Shown here piece by piece: positions 23,332-36,800 of a stretch of DNA of 64,000 nucleotides. Each line of letters begins with the position of its first letter. The stretch's first letter is position 1. Position numbers and translations under genes: made by a program. Where the stretch lies: the NCBI GenBank assembly GCA_014549065.1, contig JACDOX010000007.1, positions 6,689,034-6,753,033 on the forward strand. The letters run 5' to 3'. Source of the stretch: Cardinalis cardinalis. Its lineage: Eukaryota > Chordata > Aves > Passeriformes > Cardinalidae. The notes below the pieces were generated by a model that did no database searches, was not told the DNA's origin, and saw nothing but the letters and a program-made list of their open reading frames with translations.

Positions 23332-23577
23332 CTGTGCTAGTTCTCCAGGAAGTCTAAGGACACAGTGTTTTTCATCTATCCCAGCACCATCAAGAGACTT
23401 CTGTAATAAGTAGCAGTTTTTGAGAACACATCTAGGCACAAAACATGTTTCCTGAATCATGCTGAACACAAAGAGCACAGAAGCTTTAATCAACCAATCA
23501 AAATTAAAGAAAGACATTAAAGTCAGGGTCTGAAGGTAATATCCCACTTTTTCACTGATGTTTCCTGCCAAAGCCAC
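23332..23577 (-). other. Candidate 82-codon exon, unassigned
   Basis: The minus strand has an acceptor (CTTCTACAACTGCAG), then 246 bases (82 codons) without a stop, then the consensus donor CAG|GTAATT. The peptide starts VALAGNISEKVGYYLQ, contains a hydrophobic stretch (ASVLFVFSMI) and ends VLRLPGELAQ. Both ends are in phase 0. The surrounding frame is open for only a little longer on each side, so the splice sites bound the open region well. I do not recognise the family. It could be part of an unannotated gene, a decayed gene or chance. Confidence 0.28.
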
Positions 23578-24252
23578 CTGCAGTTGTAGAAGATGTNTGT
23601 CTGAGGTAGGGAAGAGCAAGGGAACAATTTTCAATCCTGTAAAAATTTGCCTTTTTAATGATAATATCAGAGTTTATTGGCAAGAAAAGATGTAGTGGAT
23701 AATATATAATGGATACTGCTAGAGTTACCCAAGATTTCCATTNTAAGACACATGCTTTTGGTTGAATATGAACATCCTGAGCCTTAAAACAGATGCTATG
23801 TGCTGCAGAAGAAGCTGAAGCTGCTCTGTAATAAAGTCTGGGTTGTTTTTTGTTTTGNTTTGGTTTTTTTTCTGTATTTAGAGCTTCCTTGTGCTGTCTT
23901 TTAATACATATTACTGATATATACTTNAGTCTAACACTGACATTGGTGTAACAGCTTTTGGAGGTGGAAAGTCTCATTAGTTTAGCTTCAGCTGTGAATT
24001 TGGCCTTATTTCAAAAGGACATCTGAAAATACAGATTCAGCTTGACCTGTAAGTAGGAATGAATGTGCAGTTTTGTAAAATCATACCTTAGGAACAGTGG
24101 AGTGCAGGATTCTTTTCAGAAAGCACTATATAGATTTATCAATGCATTGCTATACTCTTTGAAACTCAGTGCTGCTGTAACATCTCAGGCAAAATCCCCC
24201 AGATGATCAGTTCCCAGATGTTAAGCAAAAGTTTTGCCTTCTTTCCTTGCAG

Positions 24253-24440
24253 TCTGTGAAGTTCTTCTTTTGCATGTACATGTTTTTCAATGGACTGTGG
24301 CTGAGGCTTATCCATTACATCAAGGACCTTGTTCTAAACAGGAGCTAACACCAGTTTTAGAAGAAGGCATGAGCAGCCTTGCAATACGCAGATACAGGAT
24401 AATCAACCCTCATGAAAGTCTTAAACTGACCTCTAGCTAG
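24253..24440 (+). other. Candidate terminal exon, unassigned
   Basis: A strong plus-strand acceptor (CTTCTTTCCTTGCAG) is followed by an open frame, CEVLLLHVHVFQWTVAEAYP through to KLTSS and a stop at 24438-24440. An AATAAA lies at about 24547, so a short 3' exon is possible. No upstream partner exon is recognised, and the peptide matches nothing I know. Confidence 0.15.
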
Positions 24441-25687
24441 GATTGGGAATAAGCTTTTGATGCCAAATCTCTTATCACTTTCAATTCTACAATCATCCTA
24501 GCACTCTGGCATTTTGTTGTTTTTTTAACAGTTCCTGTGGGTTATAAAATAAATATGGAGGATTAAAGATTTGAAGAAATCTCTAGCCTGCAAAATCTTT
24601 AAGAGCATTTGCCACCTAGCAACAGCCAGGAATGTGCGTTTCCTTCAAACAATCTGCAATTGTGTGATTCAGAAAAAACCTCCACAGTGTTTATAACTGC
24701 AATTGTAACTTATGTAGGAAGGAAAAATGCAGCAAAAGGCTCTGGTTACATCACTGACAAAAGATTTCATTACCATAAGAAGTCCCTAACAGGGTGACAA
24801 ATAATCAAGATTAAAAAGAATGTGTGAGACCAGCAGAAAGGGAAACAATGACGTTCCCATTATAGCTGTGGCCTTTGCAATAAATGATATGTCAGCTTTT
24901 CCATTTTGAATTGTGCTGAATAACTTGGTGATTTTAATTCATCAGCAAATGAATACTTAGATTAGAAGCTATTTTCTTTTCAAATGTGCNTTTGCTAACT
25001 TAGTCATGCAATAAATACCATACTCCTTGTAAAGTGTGATAATATAGATACTGCTTATAGATGTTAATGATTTAAACCACAGATACTGTGTTCGTTTGCT
25101 CAGATATGTGAGGAAAGTATGGGAATTATATGAGAGGAAGCATAATTGNAACATGCATGAGCTGGCTGGCTATCAAAATCCTGTTGGTCTGCATTTTGTG
25201 ATGTTAATGAGATAGCAGGGGAAAATTACACAGATGCTAATGCACATGGGTTCTATTAGATGATTATCATGCATAAGTCTTTGCAACATCTAAGAATATA
25301 CTTTATTGAATATCAGTTATCCCAGCTGCTCTGTTTTCCTCCTTTTTTTTTTAATCTCCTTAAAGGAAAGAACCTGGGGATACCTAAGGACACTGCATCT
25401 TTTAGACCTCCCTGACCTCCAAAGCATTGTCATTTGTTAAGGAATTGTTAAATTAACCTGGATCTGTTCTAAAAATATGAGCAGCTTCTAGATTTGTGTT
25501 CATAGCATGAAAATTCCTTATTAACAGGGTATTAAACCCCACTTTGTTTCAGTGGATATTGTTTCTAAAACATAGGTTGTAGTTTCTCAGTTAACAAACC
25601 AACTTAAGCCCAACAAAGACATTACTAATAGACTTTACTAACAAAATACTTCCAATGCTAAAATATATTGTTGCTAACCCCTTACAG

Positions 25688-25764
25688 GCAGCTGGTAGGA
25701 TTCAATTCTGTTTCTGGCAGCAGGAGAGTACATGCTGAAGTATCAGAATTGGAGCAGAAAATTG
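25688..25764 (+). other. Candidate 77-nt exon, unassigned
   Basis: An acceptor (GCTAACCCCTTACAG) and a consensus donor (ATT|GTAAGTG) enclose 77 bases. One of the three frames is open, reading QLVGFNSVSGSRRVHAEVSE then LEQKI. It could equally be a non-coding RNA exon or chance. Confidence 0.13.
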
Positions 25765-27459
25765 TAAGTGCAGCTGAAATGGAAGGGGAAGCAGCAAGCT
25801 ATTGCCAAGGGAGCAAAAGGATTTTTGAAATAAATACATTCAGTGAGTTTATACTAAATACTAAAAGTTCCAGAAAGCATAATGTAAATAACTGAAAATT
25901 TAGAAGCCTCTCTTTTTCAGTTGTGTTCAAAGTACTAAAAGCATTTCTTAGAACCTGACATTTGTACTGAATTGCCAGTGCAATATCAGCCATTTTTGGA
26001 AAACATCCTAATGTAGACAGGCCCTAATAGGCAAAAGTTTTGAAAGCAAAATGAGGTGTTGCAGTGCAAGGAGAACATTGACAGAATGGATTTTTGCTGT
26101 ACTTACTAACAGTAGTCCTGAGCTGCCACCTCTTCCATTGACGTACTTTGGAGTGGTGCCACGTGAGGACTGCACATTCAGGTGTGCTTGGGACACTGTT
26201 CGTGTTCCTCAGCAGGAGCAAGTTTGCAGATCACAGGTGGAAAGCACTTAAAAGTCTAAGCTTTCTTCTTTCACAGTTGCTCTATTATAGCAATCAGAAT
26301 GTGAAATTTAATTGTGAGCTTTGGATAAGGAAAAATAGTTTCCTAATCAATGTTTCCTTGATCCTGCCGTAAAGGATGGCAAAACCCCCTGCTTCTCTGA
26401 AAAGAGGAGAAACCAATCTATGGGAGACAGTTTGTGTTTTCAGTTCCAGGATTCATGCCAGGTATTTAGCTTACAAGTTGCTTCAGGATTCTCAAGACCT
26501 CCTTCACTGTCTATGCCTCTACATGTACCCATTTTGATTTCTCACAATGCTATGTNTCTTACCAAGCAGCATAATTAGAAAAATATCACTCTACTTTAAA
26601 TCAGTGTACCTTTTGAAACTTAAAATATCACAGAGTGATATGTAATTGATAATTATATCCTGATGGAATTGCTCCCTACTCTGTCTGTCATGCTCAAATA
26701 CTGGTACACATCAGCCCTTCCAGCAGAAACTGTAGCAAGTGTATTTTATCTACCTCTGTGTCCTTCTCAAAAGTTATGATCAAGGTGCTGAGGGGATACA
26801 GCAAATGATAATATTCTTTTAGCTCTAGCAGAACTTATCCTTGACTTTGAAAGACAGATGATTAAGATTCACCTTTTTTAAAAAATGGGCACAGCAGAGG
26901 CAAGACATAAAGTGAAAATCCACCTTGATTAGTGTAGGCTGGTGTGCAGGTCACACATGTAGCTTTCATAACCTGATTTGAATCCCTGCTTAGCCAGCTT
27001 CAGATCATGGTCGTGAAACTAAATTCCCATTTCCCATCTGCATGTTTAGCTATGGATGTTTCAAGGTGGTATCTTTTTTTGAAGAAATCTCAGTCAGGCT
27101 TCATCTTCATTCAAATACAAACCAGAAATTGCTCTGTTCCCCAATATTAATTCTTACCTAAAGTCAGGAAAAAAAACCAAACAAGATTCAATAGTATCTT
27201 TTCANTCTTAACATTTTACTAGTGAACTTATGATTTACTGCTCTTTTTATTTCAAAGTAGAGTTAGGACTTGCAAGTGTGATCTGGAGCAACTCACACTA
27301 TATTTAGCAATGTTTNTGAAGGTCTACCTTTCATCCCAAACAAAAAATGGTAGAGTCCACTTAAGGTTTTAATTAAACATAATTTCTTTTGTCCTTCTTA
27401 ATGTTCTTTTCAGTATCTGAAGGTGCTTTAAGATATTTCCCTCCAAAGCCTTCATCATT

Positions 27460-27489
27460 GAAACTAACATGGAAACTAACATGGAAACT
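27460..27489. repeat. 12-bp tandem repeat (2.5 copies)
   Basis: The unit GAAACTAACATG occurs twice and is followed by a further GAAACT. Short slippage product. Confidence 0.9.
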
Positions 27490-28433
27490 GAATTAATACA
27501 TTTGACTCCTAAATCATGCATNATTTTGCTTCTTCCTCTTAAAACTTTCTTAAAAAGAAGTCACATATTAAATACGAATTTCAGAGAAAGTTCAGTGTTC
27601 CAAGGGCACTTTATAAAAGGCATGAGCAGCTGTCTTCAGACAGGGATTTTGTGTATATATGCTGATCTCCATAGACTTAATGTGCATGATGGAACTGTAC
27701 TATAGCCATGCAATTTGAATTAGACTGTTACTTTTATATCTCTTATCACAACTCCTTTCCAGTTAACATACTTCTCATTTAAATCCTGCATTTGTAATCC
27801 CTTAGGATATTTTTTCCCCAATTTTTACAGATCAAATTATTCATAAGATTAGAATCAGTAGTTTGTCATATTCCTTATTTGAATACAGCAAGCCTGCTTA
27901 TAGTTGGTTCTGATATACTTGGTCACAATTCTCTATCAAGGAAGAGTAAAACCCTACAAAGTGTTTCGTTGCCTTATACTTCTCTCATGAGGATTGCATC
28001 GAAGGAAATTCTTTGGTGATGGTCAAAACCCTTCAGACACTGGCCTAAAACTGTTCCAGTGGAAGTCAGCTGTCATCTCCTGTGTCCTCTGGGTCAGCCA
28101 CAGGTCAATAAAAGGCACATTAGTGAATTCCCACTTACATAGCCCAAGCTCTGGTCAGAAGAAAGTTGTATTGTGGCTTCCCAACACCTGATAACTTTTC
28201 TTACTTATCCTATGCTCAGCACTATGGATGTTCTCAGTTTTTGGCAGACTAATGTGGAAAGATTGNTAGCAGGAATTAGGCTCAGGGAACATGCACCTAT
28301 TGAACCTTACAATATTTATAGTTGTCATGACTCTATTTTTTCCTGTTCTAGTGTTGATAGTGAGAAACAGTTTATCCCTATTTACTAATCTCTTTTTTTA
28401 TTTATTTCCTGTCTAATGTGATAGATGCAGATT

Positions 28434-28466
28434 GGGAGGGGGAGGGGAGGAGGAGGAAGGAGAGGA
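28434..28466 (+). repeat. Purine tract with G-quadruplex potential
   Basis: An uninterrupted purine run with G blocks of 3, 5 and 4 followed by four GG blocks, separated by one or two A. A two-tier G-quadruplex, or a triplex on duplex DNA, is plausible. No gene is attached to it. Confidence 0.75.
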
Positions 28467-31400
28467 ATTCCTTCCCTGCTCTTTGATAAGGTGACCTAGG
28501 ACAGTACTGATCATCAAGTATCCCAATAGTTGAATTCACCTTCTAATGATAGATATTAGTTATTTCTCTGCTTTTCAGAAATACAGACTTCTCTAGTCCA
28601 AGATTGATGGCAAACTCAGAAGTAGATTTGTTCCTACTAAGAAGGTACTACCTTCTTTTCCTTCCTTGGCAATTTTCCTTCAGAAGAATCAGTCACTGAT
28701 TTTTCTAGGGATTTTTTTAAGAGATTTCCCTTTGATCCTAAGAATGTACTGAGAGCTGATTCAACCATAGTTAGCCTTCTCTTTTCTGGATTATTTATGT
28801 GAGGCTGCTGGGAGAATTTGGTGTATTAAATTCCCTGGCTTTTACTTTCTATAGATCCCAGTCTTGGTGAGCATCTTGGAGAGTCAGAAAAAGTAACAAA
28901 GTAACATGAGGTCTTATTGTTCCACAGGACCTCATACTACCCAAGGGAAAAAAAAAAAGCATTTGCAAGGTTTGGCTGAGTAGGTGTTTTAATGATTTCT
29001 AGTTGAGACACGTTACTGTGTAAACTTTTATCCCTTTCCAGTGGATGACAGACAAAATTTTGAAACTGTCAATTGAAGTGCAGCTTAGAAGAGATTTTAG
29101 AGATTTTTTAGGTGGGAAAGTAGGACTGTATTAAGTTCAGCCTTGGAAGAAGACAATGCCAGGAACTATGATCAAGGATAAAAAGGCTAAGTTGAGGCCA
29201 CTCCTTTCAATTTTGTTATCTGAGGTCAAACTCTTATTGTTAATAGCTGCCTCTCTTTGTGCTAAGTCATTCCCTTTAGGTCCCATATAAAAAATACCAG
29301 TACAATCCAACATGGACATTTCAATTCATACTTTTCCAACCATGCAGCTGTTAAGCACTAACCAGTTCATTCACAGCCATTCCATCTGAGAANGAACTCT
29401 TCAGCCAACTTTAATACAACTTTGTGGAGAAGTTCCATGTTTTCAGAGGAAGGTTTAAAATCAAAGCCTGTTGGCAAATGGAGATGGCTGAGCCTCCTCT
29501 GTTCCACAGCACTGAAGCACAGAGGGCAGGCAAGGCCGACAGGCTCAGCAGGCTTGTTAGACACAGCTTTCTTTTTTAGGTCAATTTCTCTAACACATTT
29601 TGCTAAACTCCAAGTTGAATATAGGTGGAACCTCCTGATCCATTATAATGCAGAGCTAGGAACCTTGAGCTATCACCATTTCTAACCTAATACTGAAATC
29701 CTTGGAGAAAGCTGTTGATCACAAAATCTGAGATTAGAACAGGAATCTGGAACCCTATAACAAGCTAAGCTTGAGGATACTCTTTGAATGTGGTTCCTTA
29801 ATGTTCATAGATATGTAGCACATCTTAGTTTGACAAAATAAAGGGATACTGGATTAAGTTACACTATCTATTATAAATCACAACACTGGTTGTTCCTGAA
29901 AATGCCTTTGCATCTGAAAGACTCAGGAACCATGTATTAGTCATTGTAAGGAAAACCTGAATGAGCAATTACATAAAACTGGAAGAGTCCTTGTGCAGCA
30001 GCATTTACTTGTACACCAGTAATATGTTCCAGGCAGCTGTGATCTCTTGGAGAAGGCTATAAAGAGCACTAGTCTTGTTTTCTGACAGCCTATCATATAA
30101 TTTCTAACAGCCTGATGCAACGAGTATAATTTCTTTCCACTTTTTTTCCAGTGTAGGTTTTACTGGAAAATGTAAAACGAAATGTTATTTTATTTCTTTC
30201 ATTGTGTTATTTGTCATTTGAAATCTAAAAATGAGGCTAATATAATTTCTTATAGATTCCCTGGTAATTTATTTTATTTGGTTGAATACAGAGCTTTCAT
30301 CAGATTTCTACAGTGAACATTTTCCAAAGTAAATTCAGAATTATTTTTCAACAAATGTTTTGTAGCGAGACTGAAATTAATTTTATGCAAACATATCACA
30401 GATGGTACCATTCAAATGAATGAGTGTAGAAAGTAATGCATAAAATTGATTCATCAAATTATTTTAAATACTTAGGGGAAAAAATGGTATCCAATACTAT
30501 TTTCAACAGATTTTGCATCCTCTCATTAAAAAATGCCATTCCCACGGACTTTTTTTGTTATGGACTAGGAGTGACGTTGTTAAAGAAATATGTCTTTATG
30601 TATGAAGTATAAGCCTGCAGCCTCTAAGCTTGCTTTCCCTATTAATTTTCCTAAATGTATTTTAACACCTCTTAACTTGTTTTCTTTCATCACATAATGT
30701 GTCTAGCCTGTATTACTTCCCTATAATCATTGTCTGTGTCATTTATCTCAAGGAAATTTGAATTATTGAAACAAGCAGACTCTATTTTGTCATAATTTAA
30801 TGATATAATTTTGAATATTTCTTTAATATTTACTATATAGTTCATGGACCCAGTCATCCAATAATGCACTCTGCAGTAACCAAAAGCCTGCTGATGAAAT
30901 CTCTGTACTCAGATTAGTTTGCTGACGTTTGTCATTTTTTCCATGAAATGAAATTTGCCCATTTTATCTGAAATATTAGCTNGTGCAAAAGGATGGCTGG
31001 AGGAGCAGAGTCTGCAGCGCTTCCATCCCCTGCCACTGCTCTGATAATCAGGAAAGCAGCACATCCCTCACTTCTGGCAGATGAGCATTGCTGCTGCCTT
31101 CTGAAGGGAGACACCTGAAGGGATCTTACCTGCAAAGGGCTATTTGCACCTGGGGTGTGGGGCTGATTCCCATATGCACTCTCTTCCAGGCACAGCTGTT
31201 GGCTTCCAGCTTGGTTTTAATAAAAACAGTACTCAAATTCTAAACACTTCTGACTGATTTTAATTCTGTTTATCATCAGGTACACTGTGTTCAAGTATTT
31301 TTATCAAGTTAGAAAAGGAGCTGATGCCAGAAAGCTGAGGTGACTTTTGTGTATTTTAAATATGCAAAACTCATGAGTACTTATAGGTGATGCTGCATCC

Positions 31401-33804
31401 CATACTTTCTAAGGAAACTCTTCTTGATAGCATTTCAGTGTTTACACAGTNCAAATTTTCAGGTACCTTTCATGTCCTAATTCTGTCAAAGTTGTTTTTT
31501 TTTTTAATTCTAATGTGAGAAAAACACAGCTTTTGATTTTAGCAAGAACTGTTTTTAACCAAAATAACGCAGTTCACCATTCTTTTCAAACCTATTTCTC
31601 AGACTGCAATGTGGTCTGTGCAGTTAAAAATGTGGCAATAAAACAAATAGTCTTATAAATTCTTGTACAAGATGTTCCAAGAATGCAGTCAGAAGAGAAG
31701 GCGACAAAGAGGACTGGTGAAGGATAAAACATTGTGCAGGCTCATTTGCAGTTCTAAAGTGAATGCTTTATGTGGCTGGTGCCTTTCCTTTCCCCTCCTT
31801 CTCAAAAGCAAGAGACTTCCAGGAGAGACTGAACTTTAAATTCGTTTTGGCATTTCTTACTGAGAGAGGATTTTACTAGTAGCTACAGCAAAAAGAGTTA
31901 GTGATTTAGGACTAACTATGACATATTTGCTTTTCCTTTAACTCCTTAAAGACAGGGTTTTAGTTTTACAACATATCTAGCTGGGTTTTTCTCTTTCTCT
32001 AGTTTGTAAACTGAGTTAGGGGAATATAAAGAGTTAAATGTACTTGGACTTCCACAGCAAATCTGTAGCTAAGTCACAAACAGATGCCTGGGTTCTTCTG
32101 TCCTCTGCTCTAACCATGAGACTCACTGTGTGTTTTTGCCAATATATATGTGATAGCTCATGGGCTTTGAACTGATAGCATTCTGGATAGTTAGGGAGCT
32201 GCTCAAGTAGAATTTGAGTCACTGGTGATTATATTTTTAACTGGTGTCATAATCTTACCACTCATTCTACCCAGAATCAGCTTGGCTGTGTGTTTCCATG
32301 CAGACCACCTATTTCCTTTTACTCCAGTCCTGCCAGAAAGCATTTCTAAGCTGCTCTGCAGTACACTCTGCCACTTAAGCAAATTCCTTTAGGTATTATA
32401 ATATACTGCTTAAGTGAAGCTAGGAGCCTGAGCACTACATGAGAAACAGTTAGGCTTTGTTTGCATCTAGAGTATGATTCTGATTATAGAGGCAAAATAT
32501 GCCAAACACACAAAGATAGCAGATGTCTCCTTAACAGGTGAGTTTTTTATAATAAAGCTTGAGGATGCTTCAGGTTTACTTTCACACAGACTATTGTTAC
32601 TATAAATGCAGTGAGAAACTATACCAACCATAAAACTNGAGAAGTTACCAGTTCCAAGACATTTAATAAAATTTCACAACTACAAAACAGGAGGATCTCT
32701 GCAGAGTCAGATAACAAGGAAAGAAGCGTAGAGNCCGAGTTCTGGCAGGGTTTTTAATTTGTCAGCCAAATTGGAAAGTTGACTAATATACCAGTTACAC
32801 TTTTTGTAATACTGTGCTAAATGGAAAACCACCTTTCAAACATTGGTATTGTTGAATCTCATGGGGAACCACTCCAATCCTTGTATAACACAATGAAGAA
32901 GCTTTACCACCCTAAACCAAAGGAAACCCAGGGCAGATACTTTTAACAAAAGGATTAAACTGTTCCTCTCTACAACAAGCCCAGAACATTGGCTTTCCAC
33001 CAAGCAATTCAAGCCATCTAAAGGAGTAGCACAGCTAAACCGACCTGGGAACTCTGACTCACAGGGTCAAGCCCCCTCCTTGCTGCAGAGGGGAAGTTGC
33101 TNGCACCACCCTTTTTCCTGGCACAGCCCATTTCCTCCTCTCCTGCTGTGGGACGCAACCCAGCCCGCTGACCCATGAGCCCGTGGTGTTTTATGTGCTC
33201 TGCCCACCCCAGAAAAAGGATAAATCAGTCCACCAACAGCTCCTTGCCATCTTATACAGAATAGCAGCTCCTTGCTCTTCTGTGCAGGCATTCAAAAGGG
33301 CTCACATGAGGGCTTCAATATTTTTGTAACTGTTGACATTTTGGGTGATAAATTATTAACATAAAATAAAATGTTACTGATCTGACTAATACTTNAGTAA
33401 ATCTGCTAATACTTTTTGGCACATTACCAGCAATTTCAGCATAGTGAGAACTTCCATTGTTCAGTTTATCTCAAATGCACTCTGTTAAGGGTTCAAAAAA
33501 AGGTGTAACTACTGATTAAAAGCATTGAATATGGTTGTGGAGTCTGAGAGTGTGGACAAGGTTCCATGCTAGCCTTCCCTAACCTAGCCTTCAGTTCTGG
33601 CTTACTGGTCTCCTGACCACTCACAGAAGAAGTTAAATTGAAGGGTACACTCTCAGTTCTGCTGTAATTAGGTTCCAGGAAAAGCATGAATTCAGCTACT
33701 GATGTGCACTGGCCNTTTGCAGCACAGACTTTGCTGACAGCCCTCCTTCCAGGTCACACAAGCTGTATTCAGGTCTGTAGCAAACCTCTCCTTTGCTCCT
33801 AGTT

Positions 33805-33878
33805 CTGTAAGTTTTGGCACTTGGACTCAGTGATCATTATNTGTTCCTTCCAACTCAAGATNTTCTATGATTCTAAGT
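33805..33878 (+). mobile_element. CR1 LINE 3' tail (short)
   Basis: Only the last part of a CR1 is clear: TTGGACTCAGTGATCATTAT, then TTCCTTCCAACTCAAGAT and the terminal TTCTATGATTCTAA. The upstream 100 bases may belong to the same copy but are too diverged to call. Confidence 0.8.
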
Positions 33879-36800
33879 TGGACCCCTACCTCTGCAAATT
33901 GCATCCCTCTCTTCTTGTTCTCTTCAAAATTGAAGCACTGGAAAAAATACTGCAGGTACACTCAGGTCCTGGGTTTCTCTGGAATACCTCTGTCCTTACA
34001 ACATACNTGTCCTGCAGTTTCCTAGAAAAAAGGCTGCCCCTTCTCCCTCCTCCTTCTGAGAGCCCTGCTNCTTTAGGTGTCCTCCCAAGTGAGATTGAGC
34101 TGGTTTAGGTACTGAGTAAAACCCGAGAACAAATCAAATGGTGATGGTGATCCCCTCCAGCACATACCTACACATTGCCCGTGCACCTTAGAGCTAGACC
34201 ACAGCAAAACCCAAGCCACTGACAGACTGAAATCGGTACAAGATGGAAGTCTTCATGAATTGGGGTATTTTACTGTGAACCAGTGTACTAGTGCTATCTG
34301 NTTTTCAGCAGCTAGTTGAGGATTANGCTTGGGGATTCAGAAGTGTTGCTTTAGATATGTAAATTTCTAGCTGGCCCATGAGGTATATTCATGAGACTGT
34401 TATTTTCTCCTGTACTATGCTGTCTCTTTACTGTCATGTTCAAGTGAGAGACTTCAGCNGAAGGATCTCAAGGCAGTGCTCTCTGTGCCTTTGTTATCTG
34501 TTTGGAAGGGGATTTCTGAGCATGGGGGAAACTGTCATCAGTTGCATCCTTGTATTATGGCTCCTTTCTATCTATGTGTACAAAACAAAAGAGTCAACAA
34601 ACTCTTTTCAATCAATTCTTTCAGTAACATTTCATTGCTGCTATCTTTCCAGAGTGTTGATGTCAATGACAGTCTCNAAAGCTCAGAATTCTATTCCTGT
34701 TTCTGTTGTTTTTCAAGGAGGGGAAAATCTCCTTCAGTTTTTAAAAAAATTTTTTCCAGCATATTGTAGACAGATGATTAAAACATACCATGGGTATGGC
34801 AGTGACTTCACAGTTATGCTTCCCAGTTTAAATTGTAAAACTTATGACTGCTCCATAAAAATATCTTGTAAATTTTTCTCTTATGGTGGATTTTCATTAT
34901 AAACTGCTTTATAAATTCAGCAGGAACATAAAAAGAAAAAATCATGAAAGTTGAGCACACTCTAAGCTGAACTTGGCAGCTGCACTGGGTAATATACATG
35001 ACAGAAAAATGGAGAGAGAAAAATTAACAAGCAGTGGATATATGAAATATGTCAGAGTTGTTCTAAATCACTAATGTTTAACAAAATATTCATTCTCCAA
35101 AGATAATATTTAAATTATTGGATTTCCACCACTTAATAAAAATTATAATTTCTTTGAATATCTTNTGGGAAAAAAAAGGAAGCAGAGTAAGGGAAAATTA
35201 TCAGATTTACTTTCCTGTTAAGCTTCAGTAATGAAACACCTATCTAGAAATGCATTTCTTTCTCAATGTAGGCCAGGGTAGCAAAATTGAACACGATTTC
35301 TTTTCTTAATAAAAGATATATAGGACAAAAAATTCATTATTTAATTAGGAGATTTCAAGGGTGTCTGTCTTGAATTGAAGCAGCTTAGTTTGGAATCCCT
35401 TTTTTTTTTTTTTTAGTTGCAATTACTCTAAGTAAAACAGTGTCCCCCATCATTAAATGGATACAGTGCACTTGGGGGCCATGGGCAATGGCACAATCAG
35501 CCTGTCTGGGAAGCCCAGGCTGCTGAGAGGAATGGGATTACGAGTTGCATCTGAGGTACCAAAGGAAGGAGGAGGGACAAGTTGGTTTCAAATCAAGACA
35601 AAATGATGGGGCTTTACATTTCTCAACTGAAATTTGCTAATTGAAAATTAATAAATTAGTATTTTGGGTTTTGGTTATCATCCATTTTTCAACAGTAGAA
35701 TTCCCAGGAACTGCAAACTATCAGTTTTAAGAAATACTCCTGGAAAATAAAATACATGGTGGGCCTCTTATATACGTCTTACAGAAACAGCTACCTAAAA
35801 CCTTCCTCTCATTTAGACTTCAGCTTTACAGGTCATAGGGGCACAACAGTAATAGCTTTCTGAATCACTCAACTGCTAGTGCTGTTTCAGAAGATACTTT
35901 TCAGATTTGTGAAAGTTCTGGGTCCTGAGCAACTGGGCTGGGATGTTATAAGAACTTATTCTGAGATAAAATGGCAGGTCACCTTGCAAAATAGCCCACT
36001 ACAATTTAGACAATCTGAATTCCAGTTTTTTTCTTTTGAGGCTTGGCTGCTTGCTGGCTTTCTAAGCCTGTAATTCATTTACAGAAAGATAAATTTCATA
36101 TCTGTGACTGTGACAGCCAGTATGCCTTGTCTGTTGGAACAAGCTAGCAGTGCTCTGTATAAAGCAGTTCCCCAAGGGGCCCAGAACATTTGGGATCAGT
36201 GCCTGGGCAAAGCAGTGCTCTCATTGCTACAAGCAAAGGAATCCCATCACAATAATTCTTCAGTTCAGAGTATTTTTCTTTGCTTTTTTCACTTTCTTCA
36301 TTTTCTTCAAAGTCTTCCTAGTTTTTACGTTTTCCTGTGCTGGCATAGTCAGGACTCTGTGTTATTCCAGAGCATTTGCATTTTGGTGTGGGGATAGTGC
36401 ACACTTCTTTTCACAGTGAAACAGAGCACAGGCCACAACATGAAATAAGAAAAGCCTTAATAGATATGGGTAAAATCCTGTTCTGAAGAATTTTACTTCT
36501 ATGCTGTATGATACTACCTAGTGAGCTCATGAATCCAAGCTTCATTCATCAGGTATGTTGTTCTGTAAATTTGAGGTTAAAAAGAACCATGACATTAGGA
36601 ACTGGCACAGTGTTAGAGCAAAAAAGTTGTCTTAGTTTCCATGTTTGGGGGATGTTTTTGGTTGATTGGTTCAATAAGTATTGGTTACACTGATTATTTT
36701 TGCCATTCTTCTGTTTGCTATTGTTCAGTAGCATTTTATTTTTCAAGTATTTTGGACCTGGTCACTTCATTACTTGAAATTTACAGGTGTTGTATCTGAG

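Larger units (their letters stand above)
23578..33804. other. Long intergenic stretch, few features
   Basis: Mostly AT-rich single-copy-looking sequence. Minor features are a possible terminal exon at 24253-24440 (plus), a possible small exon at 25688-25764 (plus), a 12-bp tandem repeat at 27460-27489, a G-rich tract at 28434-28466, a strong but isolated minus-strand donor at about 31130, and a GC-richer patch at about 33050-33260. I see no recognisable gene or dispersed repeat. Confidence 0.5.
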
